64,000 nt of DNA from an uncultured Clostridia bacterium (GCA_944381175.1 CALWKD010000020.1:44390-108389), one strand, 5' to 3'; numbered from the stretch's first letter, positions 20,364 through 28,888 are shown. The notes: generated by a model not told the origin, from the letters alone. Numbers and translations: made by a program.

Positions 20364-22976
20364 GTGAAAGAATATTATAAAAAAAGTATCACGGAGTGTC
20401 TGAGTGAATACGAAACAATGGAAACTGGGCTCTCTTCCAAGCAGGTTCAAGAGCGAAGTGCAGACAGCAAAAAGTATGCAATAAAACCAGAAAAACGGCA
20501 GTCGTTTTTTGTCAAGTTTCTTTGCCAAATCAAAGAACTTATGGTTTTGATTTTGCTTATTTCGGGCGTCATTTCAATCACAATCGGAATCATCGAAAAG
20601 TCCACAAGCGAGATTGTTGACGGGGCGATTATTTTGGGAATTGTCGTGATGAATGCTCTTTTTGGTGTCTTTCAGGAACGCAAAAGTGAGAAAGCGATTG
20701 ACAGTCTGAAAAAAATGACACAGCCCGAAACTTATGTTTTGCGGGAAGGGAAAGTGCAAAAAATCAAAACAACCGATCTTGTCCTAGGTGACATTATTTG
20801 CATTGAAGCGGGAAGCATTGTGCCAGCAGATTTGAGACTTATTGAGAGTGTAAACCTCAAGATAAACGAATCTGCCCTCACTGGCGAAAGTGATGCAGTG
20901 GAAAAAGATTGCAATGCAAGATATTTCAGCGACACCCAACTTGCAGAAAGAAAAAATGTTGCACACAGTGGAAGTGTTGTGGAAAATGGACACGGGAAAG
21001 GAATCGTTTGCGCACTTGGCAGACAGTCAGAAATTGGAAAGATTGCGGAGAGTTTGAAGGAGACCAAGAAGGAACTTACTCCTTTGCAAAAAGACATCCA
21101 ATCAGTTGGAAAAATTTTGACATACCTCATTTTGCTTATCGCTGGAGTGACATTTGTTTTGGAGGTGTTTTCAAACCCAGATGATATTCTGAATGCCTTC
21201 TTGACCTCAGTGGCAATCTCGGTTGCAGCAATTCCAGAGAGTATGCCAGCGGTGATAACGATAATTATGAGTTTGGGAATTGCAAAACTCTCCAAGCAAA
21301 GAGCAATCGTGAAGCGTATGCACGCTGTGGAAACTCTTGGTGCGTGCGATTGTATTTGCTCTGACAAGACGGGAACAATCACTCAAAACAAGATGAAAGT
21401 CGAGAAAATTTTCACATTTTTCTCAAAAAAAAGTGCATTTTTTGATGTTTTTTTGAAAAATATGGTGCTGTGCAATGATGCAAAAATTGGAAATGGTGGA
21501 TATGTGGGAGGTTCGACAGAGGTTGCCCTTTTGAATTTCGCCAAGAAACACCATTCAAGCAAAGAGGAGATTTTTGACAAATTCCCAAGGGTCGACGAAA
21601 TCTCTTTCAACTCCCAACGAAAAATGATGAGCACAGTCAATATTGTGGACGGCGAGAAAATTTGCTTCACCAAAGGGGCACTGGACAGAGTCCTTGAAAG
21701 ATGCAGTTTTTATGCTGACGAAAACAAAATTCTTCCATTGGACAAGGACACAAGGGAGAAAATTCTCAGGCAAAACAAAACAATGTGTGATGATGCACTC
21801 AGAGTTATTTCATTTGCCTACAAACCTTGCCACGACTCATTGCAAGAGAATGACTTGATTTTCTTAGGAATTTGTGGAATTCAAGACCCGCCACGAAAAG
21901 AGATTGTTGACGCTGTGAAGAAGTGTCGAAAGGCGGGAATGAGACCAGTGATGATCACTGGGGACTATAAGGATACCGCTTTTGCCATCGCCAAGAAAGT
22001 TGGAATTGCGAAAAGCGAAAGTGAGGTTCTCTCGGGAGAGGAAATTGACAGGCTGTCCGATGAGGAATTTTCAAAAATTGTGGAACAAAAGTGTGTTTTT
22101 GCAAGAGTTTCGCCCGCTCACAAGGTGCGAATCGTGCAGGCCTTGAAGAAAAATGGACACATTGTTGCAATGACAGGAGACGGTGTCAATGACGCCCCAA
22201 GTTTGAAAAGTGCTGACATCGGAATAGGAATGGGAGAGACAGGAACGGATGTTGTCAAAGATGTTGCGGACATAATCATCACAGATGACAACTTTGCCAC
22301 CATTGTTGTTGCGGTTGAGGAAGGCAGAAAGATTTACAGCAACATCCAAAAGACAATCAAATACCTCTTTTCTGCAAATATGGCGGAGATTTTGGCACTG
22401 TTTTTTATCACCATTTTGCTTCCAGGCTCGACATTTTTGCTTCCAGTGCAAATTTTGTTTGTAAATCTTATCACAGATTCTCTGCCCGCCATTGCACTTG
22501 GCACGGAGGAAGTGGAAAGTGGAGTGATGGAGGAAAAACCTCGAAACAAATCGGCGGGATTGCTTTCAAATGGAGTTGGGGCAAGCATTTTGATTTTGGG
22601 GGCGGTGCAAACATTTTTGACAATGGGTGCGTATCTATATGGGCTTTTCTGCCACAACGAATATGTGGCGACCACAATGGCGTTCTACACCCTCAATTTG
22701 ATACAACTTTTTTATATGTTCACAGCGAGGACAAAAGAGAGTTGTTTCAAATCAAACCCATTTAAAAACAAATTCTTCAATCTTTCTCTTCTTGTTGGGT
22801 TTGGGCTTCTCGGGCTTATGATTTTCACAGATTTTGGAAAGGTTTTGAAACTTCAAAGTCTTGACACGCTCTCTTGGCTTGTGGTCTTTGGGTTTTCCAT
22901 TTCAATAATATTTATCGGAGAAATTTACAAATTTTTGGAGAAGAAAATAAGGAAGAAAAAATTGCATTTGAAATAA
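20364..22976 (+). CDS. Ca2+-translocating P-type ATPase (SERCA/PMCA-like, P2 type)
   Basis: Membrane pump that uses ATP to export cations, most likely Ca2+. Visible in order: actuator motif TGES, phosphorylation motif DKTGT (Asp334), TGD, and hinge motif GDGVNDAP. Ion-site residues of Ca2+ pumps are kept: PESMP in M4 (Glu of the PEGLP motif), SANMAE in M5 (Asn and Glu) and NLITD in M6 (Asn and Asp). An upstream TTG at 20307 would extend the protein by 19 atypical residues. GTG at 20364 is preferred because AGGAG (20354-20358) lies 5 nt before it and VKEYYKKSI is a typical P2-ATPase N-terminus, giving 870 aa. Calcium specificity is inferred from the site residues. A terminator hairpin overlaps the 3' end. 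Confidence 0.92.
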   Translation: MKEYYKKSITECLSEYETMETGLSSKQVQERSADSKKYAIKPEKRQSFFVKFLCQIKELMVLILLISGVISITIGIIEKSTSEIVDGAIILGIVVMNALFGVFQERKSEKAIDSLKKMTQPETYVLREGKVQKIKTTDLVLGDIICIEAGSIVPADLRLIESVNLKINESALTGESDAVEKDCNARYFSDTQLAERKNVAHSGSVVENGHGKGIVCALGRQSEIGKIAESLKETKKELTPLQKDIQSVGKILTYLILLIAGVTFVLEVFSNPDDILNAFLTSVAISVAAIPESMPAVITIIMSLGIAKLSKQRAIVKRMHAVETLGACDCICSDKTGTITQNKMKVEKIFTFFSKKSAFFDVFLKNMVLCNDAKIGNGGYVGGSTEVALLNFAKKHHSSKEEIFDKFPRVDEISFNSQRKMMSTVNIVDGEKICFTKGALDRVLERCSFYADENKILPLDKDTREKILRQNKTMCDDALRVISFAYKPCHDSLQENDLIFLGICGIQDPPRKEIVDAVKKCRKAGMRPVMITGDYKDTAFAIAKKVGIAKSESEVLSGEEIDRLSDEEFSKIVEQKCVFARVSPAHKVRIVQALKKNGHIVAMTGDGVNDAPSLKSADIGIGMGETGTDVVKDVADIIITDDNFATIVVAVEEGRKIYSNIQKTIKYLFSANMAEILALFFITILLPGSTFLLPVQILFVNLITDSLPAIALGTEEVESGVMEEKPRNKSAGLLSNGVGASILILGAVQTFLTMGAYLYGLFCHNEYVATTMAFYTLNLIQLFYMFTARTKESCFKSNPFKNKFFNLSLLVGFGLLGLMIFTDFGKVLKLQSLDTLSWLVVFGFSISIIFIGEIYKFLEKKIRKKKLHLK

Positions 22977-22993
22977 ATGCAATTTTATTTTTG
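22958..22993 (+). terminator. Terminator overlapping the end of the P-type ATPase gene
   Basis: AAAATTGCATTT (22958-22969) pairs with AAATGCAATTTT (22975-22986), followed by a T-rich run. The TAA stop lies at the loop/stem boundary. Confidence 0.8.
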
Positions 22994-23019
22994 ATTTTTT
23001 GATAAAAGTGTGATAAAAT
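22991..23019 (+). promoter_or_regulatory. Promoter of holB operon, predicted leaderless
   Basis: TTGATT (22991-22996), a 17-nt spacer and TAAAAT (23014-23019). The holB ATG begins 6 nt after the -10 box, so the expected transcription start falls on the start codon. No Shine-Dalgarno fits between them. Confidence 0.65.
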
Positions 23020-23025
23020 CTCTAT

Positions 23026-23982
23026 ATGGAATTTACAGAAATAATAAAAAATCAACAGTTTTTTAAAGATTTGATTGAAAAAAAAGAGCAAAATGCACTT
23101 TCCAATTCAATTATGTTTTTCTGTGAAGATTCTTTGACGAGTGATAAGGTTTTGATTTTGACGGCACTTTTGCTCGAATATCCGACTTTTGATTTGTTCA
23201 ACGACAAGAGCGCGGAATTTCTCAGAGTGGAAAACAAGGCGGATATTGACATAAAGGTGTATCCAAAAAATGGCGAAAAACTCTTGGTCTCAGATGCGAA
23301 TGAGATTGTCTCGGAGTGTTTCATCAAGGCGGTGAATTTGCCTTACAAAATTTTCGTCATAAAGAATTTTGATGTCTCGACGGAGGAGGCACAAAACAAA
23401 CTTTTGAAAGTTTTGGAAGAACCGCCGAAAAATGTTTATTTTCTTTTGGGAGTCAAAAACGAGGGAAAGGTTTTGCCGACCATAAAAAGTCGATGCGACA
23501 AGGTGAAAATTGAACCACTTTCGGAAGAAGAAATGGACAAGATTTGTCAAGACAGCCTTGCCTGTGTGCTTGGAAGGGGATATGTTGGAAGAACGTTGGA
23601 ACTTTCAAGGAACAAAGACCTTTACAATCTTGCAAAACTATCCGTTAGTCTTTTAACTGAACTTAAAAACAGCAAGCAGGTTTTGTCTTTTTCAAAGAGA
23701 GTGCTGGAAGAAAAAAACAACCTAAATCTCATTCTTGAGGTGCTTTCGCTTTGCCTTGAGGACATCATCAAAATAAAATGCGAGAGCGAAAACTTGTGCA
23801 AATTGAAGATGTTTGATGAACAGTTGAAGGATGTTGAGCCAGAGTTTTCTGTGGAGGCATTGTGCGAAATCTCAAAATTGATATCTCATCTGAGGGAGAA
23901 GTTGGAATTTAATGCGAATTTGACAGTTGCGATTGACAATTTTCTTCTCAAAATTTTGGAGGTGAAATTCTTATGCAAATAG
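23026..23982 (+). CDS. holB: DNA polymerase III delta' subunit
   Basis: Clamp-loader subunit that works with DnaX and delta to load the beta sliding clamp. The 318-aa protein has the AAA+ core region ending AQNKLLKVLEEPP, the sensor-1-type strand NVYFLLGV and the SRC-type motif IKSRCDK around residue 150. The normal P-loop position is degenerate (no GxxGxGKT), as expected for a delta' that does not hydrolyse ATP, and the zinc-binding cysteines of DnaX are absent. The gene order holB-ricT-trmN6 matches the holB-yaaT-yabA-yabB order of Bacillus. Its last 10 nt overlap ricT. The mRNA is probably leaderless (see promoter). Confidence 0.85.
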   Translation: MEFTEIIKNQQFFKDLIEKKEQNALSNSIMFFCEDSLTSDKVLILTALLLEYPTFDLFNDKSAEFLRVENKADIDIKVYPKNGEKLLVSDANEIVSECFIKAVNLPYKIFVIKNFDVSTEEAQNKLLKVLEEPPKNVYFLLGVKNEGKVLPTIKSRCDKVKIEPLSEEEMDKICQDSLACVLGRGYVGRTLELSRNKDLYNLAKLSVSLLTELKNSKQVLSFSKRVLEEKNNLNLILEVLSLCLEDIIKIKCESENLCKLKMFDEQLKDVEPEFSVEALCEISKLISHLREKLEFNANLTVAIDNFLLKILEVKFLCK

Positions 23983-24794
23983 AAGTTGTTGGAGTGAAAT
24001 TCAAAAACAGCAACCATATATATTCTTTTGACCCGAACGGGCTTGATCTCAAAATTGGAGATTATGTTTTGGTGGATTCAGAGAAAGGGGTTGACCTTGG
24101 TTGCATAATCAAAGAAAGGGAGATGATTGATGCAAGCACGCTTGTGTCGGCTCTGAAAAAGGTTGTGAAAGTGGCTTCGCCTGAGATTGTCAAAAAGGCA
24201 GAAAAGTATGACAAAGAGGCAGAAAAACTCTATCCGATTGTGAAAAAAATCGTGAAAGAGGAAAAATTGGATATGAAGATTGTCAAGGTTGAGGCAAGTT
24301 ATGACAACTCAAGATACATCATAAACTTCACCTCGGAAAACCGAGTGGACTTTCGTGAACTTGTCAAAAAACTTGCAGTCGAACTCAAAAAGCGTGTGGA
24401 ACTCCGCCAAATTGGAAGTCGTGACGAAGTCAGAATGCTCGGCGGTTTTGGACCTTGCGGAAAGATTTGTTGCTGTGTGCAGAATATGGGAGAGTTTGAC
24501 CACGTTTCAATGAAAATGGCAAAGACCCAAAATTTGTCGTTGAACCCAGCAAGCATAAGCGGGCTTTGTGGGAAACTTATGTGTTGCATTGCATATGAAA
24601 ATCCTGTTTACCAAGAGGCTCTGAAAGTTATGCCAAAGGTTGGCTCAATGGTGAGCACAAAGGACGGCAAGGGAAGTGTCGTTTACAACAATTTGTTGAA
24701 GAGAGAAGTCGACGTCAAATTTGTGAACGGAGACGATTTTGAGGTCAAAACCTATCCACTTTCGGAAGTTTCGTTTAGGAAGGAAGAAAAATGA
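23973..24794 (+). CDS. ricT: PSP1-domain protein, RicT/YaaT-like
   Basis: In Bacillus, RicT (YaaT) forms the Y-complex with RicA and RicF, binds Fe-S clusters and affects RNase Y specificity, sporulation and competence. The 273-aa protein has the PSP1 core with GGFGPCGKICCC and SGLCGKLMCC. Cysteines at 162, 166, 167, 168, 199, 204 and 205 match the cluster-binding cysteines known in RicT. The ATG overlaps the 3' end of holB by 10 nt and its own end overlaps the next gene by 4 nt (ATGA), so translation is probably coupled. RicA and RicF genes are not in this window. Family assignment is strong; the precise role here is by analogy. Confidence 0.9.
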   Translation: MQIEVVGVKFKNSNHIYSFDPNGLDLKIGDYVLVDSEKGVDLGCIIKEREMIDASTLVSALKKVVKVASPEIVKKAEKYDKEAEKLYPIVKKIVKEEKLDMKIVKVEASYDNSRYIINFTSENRVDFRELVKKLAVELKKRVELRQIGSRDEVRMLGGFGPCGKICCCVQNMGEFDHVSMKMAKTQNLSLNPASISGLCGKLMCCIAYENPVYQEALKVMPKVGSMVSTKDGKGSVVYNNLLKREVDVKFVNGDDFEVKTYPLSEVSFRKEEK

Positions 24795-25516
24795 AATTAA
24801 GTCAAGGCGAGAGAATGGAAGATTTGCAGTGCAAGGGACTTAAAATAATTCAAAATAAAGACCTTTACACCTTCACATCGGACAGCATAATTTTGGCAAA
24901 TTTTGTTAAGATAAAGAAAGGTGAAACCGCGGTGGAGATTGGAGCAGGGGGCGGAGTTATTTCAATCTTGGTGCAGGCAAAAAATGAAGCCGAACGCATT
25001 TTTGCCTTTGAAATTCAACCCGAAATGTTTGATTTGTGCAAGAAAAACATCGAATTAAATGGTCTGCAAGAAAAAATAACTCCAATTTGTGATGATGTTA
25101 AGAATTTTGAAAATTATCTCAAGGAAGAGAGTGTGGATGTCGTTTTTTCAAATCCTCCGTTTTACAAGGAGACAAATTTCCCACAAAGCGAAGTGAAGAA
25201 AATTGCAAAAGAGGAAATTTGCTTGCCGATTGCTGATTTTGTCTCTGTGGCGTCAAAAATGCTTAAAAATGGTGGAAAGTTTTATTGCGTTTATGGGGCA
25301 GAGCGGTCTTGCGAACTTATTGCTCTCTGCCAAAGACACAATCTTGCGGTCAAAGAGTTGTTTTTCACCGAAAATGGAAAAGGAAAGGTGCAACTTGTCG
25401 TGCTAAAATGCGTCAAAAATGGAAAAAATGGAGTCAAAGTCCATCCAAATCTTGCTACTAACGATGAAAATGGCAATTATTTGGAAGCATTGCACACAAA
25501 ATATGTTGTTGAATAA
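24791..25516 (+). CDS. tRNA1(Val) adenine-N6 methyltransferase-like (TrmN6/YabB family)
   Basis: SAM-dependent N6-adenine methyltransferase. In E. coli the family member TrmN6 (YfiC) modifies A37 of tRNA1(Val). The 241-aa protein has the family N-terminus ERMEDLQCKGLKII, SAM motif I EIGAGGGVISI (residues ~50-59), the acidic ribose-binding strand FAFEIQP, and NPPFY at 121-125, the catalytic (D/N)PPY motif of N6-amino methyltransferases. It overlaps ricT by 4 nt in a three-gene operon; in Bacillus its orthologue yabB follows yabA, which is absent here. A strong hairpin follows immediately. The tRNA target is inferred from family and context. Confidence 0.85.
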   Translation: MKLSQGERMEDLQCKGLKIIQNKDLYTFTSDSIILANFVKIKKGETAVEIGAGGGVISILVQAKNEAERIFAFEIQPEMFDLCKKNIELNGLQEKITPICDDVKNFENYLKEESVDVVFSNPPFYKETNFPQSEVKKIAKEEICLPIADFVSVASKMLKNGGKFYCVYGAERSCELIALCQRHNLAVKELFFTENGKGKVQLVVLKCVKNGKNGVKVHPNLATNDENGNYLEALHTKYVVE

Positions 25517-25518
25517 GA

Positions 25519-25549
25519 AAAGGTCATATTTTTATGACCTTTCTATTTT
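25519..25549. terminator. Bidirectional terminator between convergent genes
   Basis: Ten-bp perfect stem AAAGGTCATA (25519-25528) / TATGACCTTT (25533-25542) with a 4-nt loop. A T-rich tail follows on the plus strand and an A-rich flank on the left side serves the minus-strand gene ending at 25532. Confidence 0.85.
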
Positions 25550-26446
25550 TAAGATTTTCACTTTTTTATAAATAATAGAATTTTCTGGTTTGTATGTGAC
25601 GGTTTCACCCACACCTTTCCCGAGCAATGCTTTGCCAAGAGGGCTTTTGTCGCTTATTTCACCTTTTGAATACTGAGCGTTTGATTTTACCTCTTCTTTA
25701 TAGGTTCTTTTGCTGTTTTTTGAGTGATTTCCTGTCCAAGTTGGAGAATAGGTTATTGTGGACTCAATTATCTTGACGGAAAATGTTTCTTCCGTGTCAA
25801 GTGCTTCAAGCAAAACTCTGTCACCAATCTTGACGCAAAGTGTAGGTTTTGGAGATTTTTTCTCCCAAGGTGGTGCAGTTGTGGTGGTTTGGGACAAGAT
25901 AAAGTTGATAGGGTTTTTGTGGTCGTAATCGGAATTGTTAAGTCTCTTTTTCGGCGTATTCAACAATTCATCTATGTATTCAAAATCTTTGTAGTTCGAG
26001 GAAGTTTTGATTTTATTCGCATCTTTATTTTCTTTCTTATTGACATCATAAAAAGTCGGAATTTTTGGTGATTTTTTAGTGCTTTTTGAAGTTAGATCTT
26101 TGCCCTTGAGACCTTTTTGGTATTCATCTATTCTATTTTTATATTCTTCCAAAGTTAAATTGTTTTCATAAAGCAACTGCTCAACTCTCTCACATAATTT
26201 ATGATATTTGTTTATTTTTGGCTCAAATTGCTGTATTATCTCATCGCCTTCTAATATGTAAAATCCAACATTATTTTCATTTAACTGTTGGATGACGAAT
26301 GGAAGTTGTTTATCTGTAAATCCAACCGAAAGTTTGCGATTGAACACAAAGAGTTTATATTTGCAAAGAAAAGTAATAATAATCGCGTCATAGTCATAAG
26401 CATTATACCATTCATTTCTTTTGACAATCTTCATTTTGTTTCGCAT
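25532..26446 (-). CDS. Fusion: MutS-domain-I-like N-terminus, linker, GreA/GreB C-terminal domain
   Basis: A 304-aa protein read on the minus strand. ATG at 26446 has AAGGAG 6 nt upstream; a TTG two codons earlier is less likely. Residues ~5-105 (EWYNAYDYDAIIITFLCKYKL, then a VGF strand and NVGFYILEGD) resemble the N-terminal mismatch-recognition domain fold of MutS as seen in small stand-alone Firmicutes proteins; this is pattern-based and uncertain. Residues ~105-200 are a polar, low-complexity linker rich in Lys, Asn and Thr. The last ~100 residues match the FKBP-like C-terminal domain of GreA/GreB (IGDRVLLEALDTEET, then GEISDKSPLGKALLGKGVG) with an insert between strands. The Gre coiled coil that triggers transcript cleavage is absent, so it should not act as a normal Gre factor. 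It may bind RNA polymerase or a nucleic acid; the function is unknown. Confidence 0.75.
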   Translation of the reverse strand: MRNKMKIVKRNEWYNAYDYDAIIITFLCKYKLFVFNRKLSVGFTDKQLPFVIQQLNENNVGFYILEGDEIIQQFEPKINKYHKLCERVEQLLYENNLTLEEYKNRIDEYQKGLKGKDLTSKSTKKSPKIPTFYDVNKKENKDANKIKTSSNYKDFEYIDELLNTPKKRLNNSDYDHKNPINFILSQTTTTAPPWEKKSPKPTLCVKIGDRVLLEALDTEETFSVKIIESTITYSPTWTGNHSKNSKRTYKEEVKSNAQYSKGEISDKSPLGKALLGKGVGETVTYKPENSIIYKKVKILKIERS

Positions 26447-26464
26447 ACGCAACTCCTTACAGGA

Positions 26465-26492
26465 ATTATAATGCGGGGGGGGGAGTTGTCAA
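26465..26492 (-). promoter_or_regulatory. Promoter of the MutS-I/Gre fusion gene with a G9 (C9) tract in the spacer
   Basis: Minus strand: TTGACA (26492-26487), a 16-nt spacer and TATAAT (26470-26465). Both boxes are perfect consensus. Nine of the 16 spacer bases are one homopolymer (G on the plus strand, 26475-26483). Gain of one base would give the optimal 17-nt spacing. AAGGAG follows only 6 nt after the -10 box. Confidence 0.75.
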
Positions 26493-26550
26493 GAAAATAA
26501 AAATAAAATTTCAAAAATTTTCAAAATAGTCAAAAAAGTTAATAATTATT

Positions 26551-26579
26551 TTGTTATATTGATAAATTTATAGTAAAAT
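26551..26579 (+). promoter_or_regulatory. Promoter of the degV gene
   Basis: TTGTTA (26551-26556), a 17-nt spacer and TAAAAT (26574-26579), 20 nt before the ATG; a GTGGAGGG ribosome binding site follows. Divergent from the promoter of the fusion gene. Confidence 0.55.
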
Positions 26580-26599
26580 AGTGGAAAGTGGAGGGTTTT

Positions 26600-27454
26600 A
26601 TGAAAATTTCAGTCACTGCAGAAAGCACAATCGACTTGACTAAGGAACTTTTGGAAAAATATCAAATTTCCACTCTTCCGTTTTTGGTTATTTTGGGAGA
26701 CAAAGAGTTTAAAGACGGCGAGATTTGCTCAACCGATATTTTTAAATTTGTTGAGGAAAATAAAATTTTGCCAAAGACCTCAGCAATAAATAAACAAACT
26801 TACAAAGATTTTTTTGCTGAGCAACTGAAAGAGAGCGATGCGGTGGTGCATATCAGTCTTTCCAGTCAGATGTCGAGTTCTTGCCAAAATGCCAAAGATG
26901 CCGCAAGCGAACTTGAAAATGTCTTTGTTGTGGACTCGCTTTCACTTTCGACAGGAATTGCTCTCCTTGCAATTTACGCACGGGAACTTGCACAGCAAGG
27001 ACTAAACGCGGAAGAAATTTTCAAAAAAGTCTCCGAAAGAGTGCCTTATGTGCAAGCAAGTTTTGTCATTGAAAGGCTTGACTATTTGTATAAAGGTGGC
27101 CGTTGCAGTGCCTTGGCATATTTTGGTGCAAATTTAATGAAAATTCGACCTCAGATTATCGTTAAACAAGGAAAGATGAGTTCTTACAAAAAATACAGGG
27201 GAAGTATGGACAAAGTTGTCGAAAATTATTGCAAAGACACTTTGGAAGAATTTAACACTCCAGACCGCTCTGTCGCTTTTTTGACTTACACAACTGCGAC
27301 TGAAAAAATGGTTGACGAAGCGAGAAAAGCCTTGGAGAGTGCTGGCTTTAAAAATATTTATGAGACTAGAGCGGGTGCAACAATTTCCAGCCATTGTGGT
27401 GAACATACTTTGGGAATTTTGTATATAAATGACGGAGAAAAATTGCAAAAATAA
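26600..27454 (+). CDS. DegV family fatty-acid-binding protein (FakB-like)
   Basis: DegV proteins bind a fatty acid; the FakB members present it to the kinase FakA for phosphorylation before membrane lipid synthesis. The 284-aa protein has the N-terminal motif VTAESTIDLT, the lipid-head-group region HISLSSQMSSSCQNA, VVDSLSLSTG, LDYLYKGGRCS and a C-terminal AGATISSHCGEHTLGI. All follow the family pattern. Of the possible starts, ATG at 26600 is chosen because GTGGAGGG precedes it by 4-5 nt and MKISVTAEST is the usual N-terminus. It is monocistronic: its own promoter, an AT-rich 3' region with a hairpin, and no fakA gene in view. Confidence 0.9.
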   Translation: MKISVTAESTIDLTKELLEKYQISTLPFLVILGDKEFKDGEICSTDIFKFVEENKILPKTSAINKQTYKDFFAEQLKESDAVVHISLSSQMSSSCQNAKDAASELENVFVVDSLSLSTGIALLAIYARELAQQGLNAEEIFKKVSERVPYVQASFVIERLDYLYKGGRCSALAYFGANLMKIRPQIIVKQGKMSSYKKYRGSMDKVVENYCKDTLEEFNTPDRSVAFLTYTTATEKMVDEARKALESAGFKNIYETRAGATISSHCGEHTLGILYINDGEKLQK

Positions 27455-27572
27455 ACATTTTTAATAATAAAAAAATAAAAAATATTTAAAATTAAATGTT
27501 TTTATAAAAATATATTCAAAAATGATTGAAAATAAAGCAAAAATGATAAAAAATGCAAAAATCAACTATTTT

Positions 27573-27610
27573 AAAATACCAAAATATCGAATTTTTGGTA
27601 TTTTTTATTT
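27573..27610. terminator. AT-rich terminator between degV and spmB
   Basis: AAATACCAAAA (27574-27584) pairs with TTTTGGTATTT, followed by a T-rich run. It lies in a ~220-bp, roughly 10% GC gap between convergent genes, so it may serve both strands. Nothing else is seen in 27455-27674. Confidence 0.65.
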
Positions 27611-27674
27611 ATTTAATTTTCTTATTTATAAATATTTTTAATTTGTCTTATTTTTATTAAAAAATATTAAATTT

Positions 27675-28181
27675 TTATAATATTTTGCAAATCAAACAGG
27701 CAAGAACCGTGCCGACAAGAGAGCAAACAAGTGCAACTGGAATTGCGTAGAGGAGGCGTTTGACTTTGGTTTGGGAGATGTAGACAGTCGCGACATAGAA
27801 GATTGTTTCACTGCAACCCATTATCACGCAAGCACAGCGGGAGATGTAACTATCCGCTCCATATGTTGCAAATATGTTTTCAAGGATTCCATAACTGCCA
27901 CTGCCCGTGAAGGGGCGAAGAAGGACAAGTTCGCATAGTTCGGTTGGTATGCCAAGCAGATTGAAAACGGGAGAGAGAAGATTTGCCAAGACCTCTGTCA
28001 GTCCGCTTACTTTAAGAAGCCCGACCGCAATCAAAATTGATGCAATGAAAGGGAAGATGTCCACGACAAGTTTGATTGCACCCTTTGCTCCCTTGACAAA
28101 AGTTTCATAGGTGTTTACTTTTTTGTAAATGCAGTAGGTGAAGAGGCAAAGAAAGAGAACTGGCAAAACATAAACGCTCAT
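27675..28181 (-). CDS. spmB: Spore maturation protein B (nucleoside-recognition/gate domain)
   Basis: Membrane protein of 168 aa with about four to five hydrophobic segments. SpmB and SpmA are needed for spore core dehydration and heat resistance in Bacillus and Clostridium, but homologues also occur in non-sporeformers. Visible features are the gate-type segment FPFIASILIAVGLLKVSG, LLRPFTGSGSYG, and MGCSETIFYVATVY near the C-terminus, all characteristic of SpmB. Its ATG overlaps the end of spmA (4-nt ATGA), as in the usual spmAB pair. The often adjacent dacB is absent. Presence of the pair alone does not prove sporulation. Confidence 0.9.
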   Translation of the reverse strand: MSVYVLPVLFLCLFTYCIYKKVNTYETFVKGAKGAIKLVVDIFPFIASILIAVGLLKVSGLTEVLANLLSPVFNLLGIPTELCELVLLRPFTGSGSYGILENIFATYGADSYISRCACVIMGCSETIFYVATVYISQTKVKRLLYAIPVALVCSLVGTVLACLICKIL

Positions 28182-28774
28182 TTTTTCACCTCAACCGCTT
28201 TTCGTTTGTTTTTAATCTTCTTCAAAATTTTGTCAATAAAAATCACAAGACTTATTCCAAGCACGGTTGTGAAAATGGTGACGAGGAGGGTCGGGAAGAT
28301 TATATCGGCTGGATTTGCACTTCCAGCACTTTGTCTAAGCCCAATGATTGTCGTGGGAAGAAGTTGGATTGAGGTGGCGTTTATGACGATGAGCATTATG
28401 ATTGCAAATGTCGCCTTTCCAGACCCGTCGTCGAGTGCTTTCATAGACTTAATTCCCATTGGTGTGGCTGCATTCCCAATCCCCAAAAGATTTGCAGAAA
28501 CGTTCATTGCAATCAATTTTTGGGTCTCTTTGTCTTCCACCCTGAAGATTTTTTTGATGAGAGGTCGCAGAAGCCTTGCAAGTTTTTCGGCAAGTCCGCT
28601 TGCATCGACAAGTTCCATTATTCCAAGCCATATCGCATAGATTGCACAAAGTTCGATGCAGAGTTCGAGTGCGTCGGCGGAGCAAGAAATCATTTCGCTC
28701 AAGACGGCACTTGGGTTTGTCACAAGCAAGACGAGTATGCTTGCAAGCATCATAGTTGTCCAAAAAACATTCAT
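28178..28774 (-). CDS. spmA: Spore maturation protein A
   Basis: First gene of the minus-strand spmAB pair, 198 aa, multi-pass membrane protein. Family features seen: ELCIELCAIYAIWLGIMEL, a central NVSANLLGIGNAATPMGIK motif (typical of SpmA gate domains), LIVINATSIQLLPTTIIGLR, and a basic C-terminus. No Shine-Dalgarno is evident before the ATG; a TAAAAT sequence ends 5 nt upstream (28780-28785), so this message might also be leaderless, but no good -35 box accompanies it. Divergent from tatD, with ~150 nt between the start codons. Confidence 0.9.
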   Translation of the reverse strand: MNVFWTTMMLASILVLLVTNPSAVLSEMISCSADALELCIELCAIYAIWLGIMELVDASGLAEKLARLLRPLIKKIFRVEDKETQKLIAMNVSANLLGIGNAATPMGIKSMKALDDGSGKATFAIIMLIVINATSIQLLPTTIIGLRQSAGSANPADIIFPTLLVTIFTTVLGISLVIFIDKILKKIKNKRKAVEVKK

Positions 28775-28888
28775 AATAGATTTTATGAGTTTTGGACATA
28801 AAAAAGACCGATAGGGTATATATTGCTGGCGAGGCGGAGTGCCGATTGAAATGCGAGATTTTTCGCTGGGGATTGGAAAAAATATTGG

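Noticed and set aside
28780-28785. Leaderless promoter for spmA
   Set aside because: TAAAAT ends 5 nt before the ATG, but no acceptable -35 was found at 16-18 nt; kept only as a possibility.
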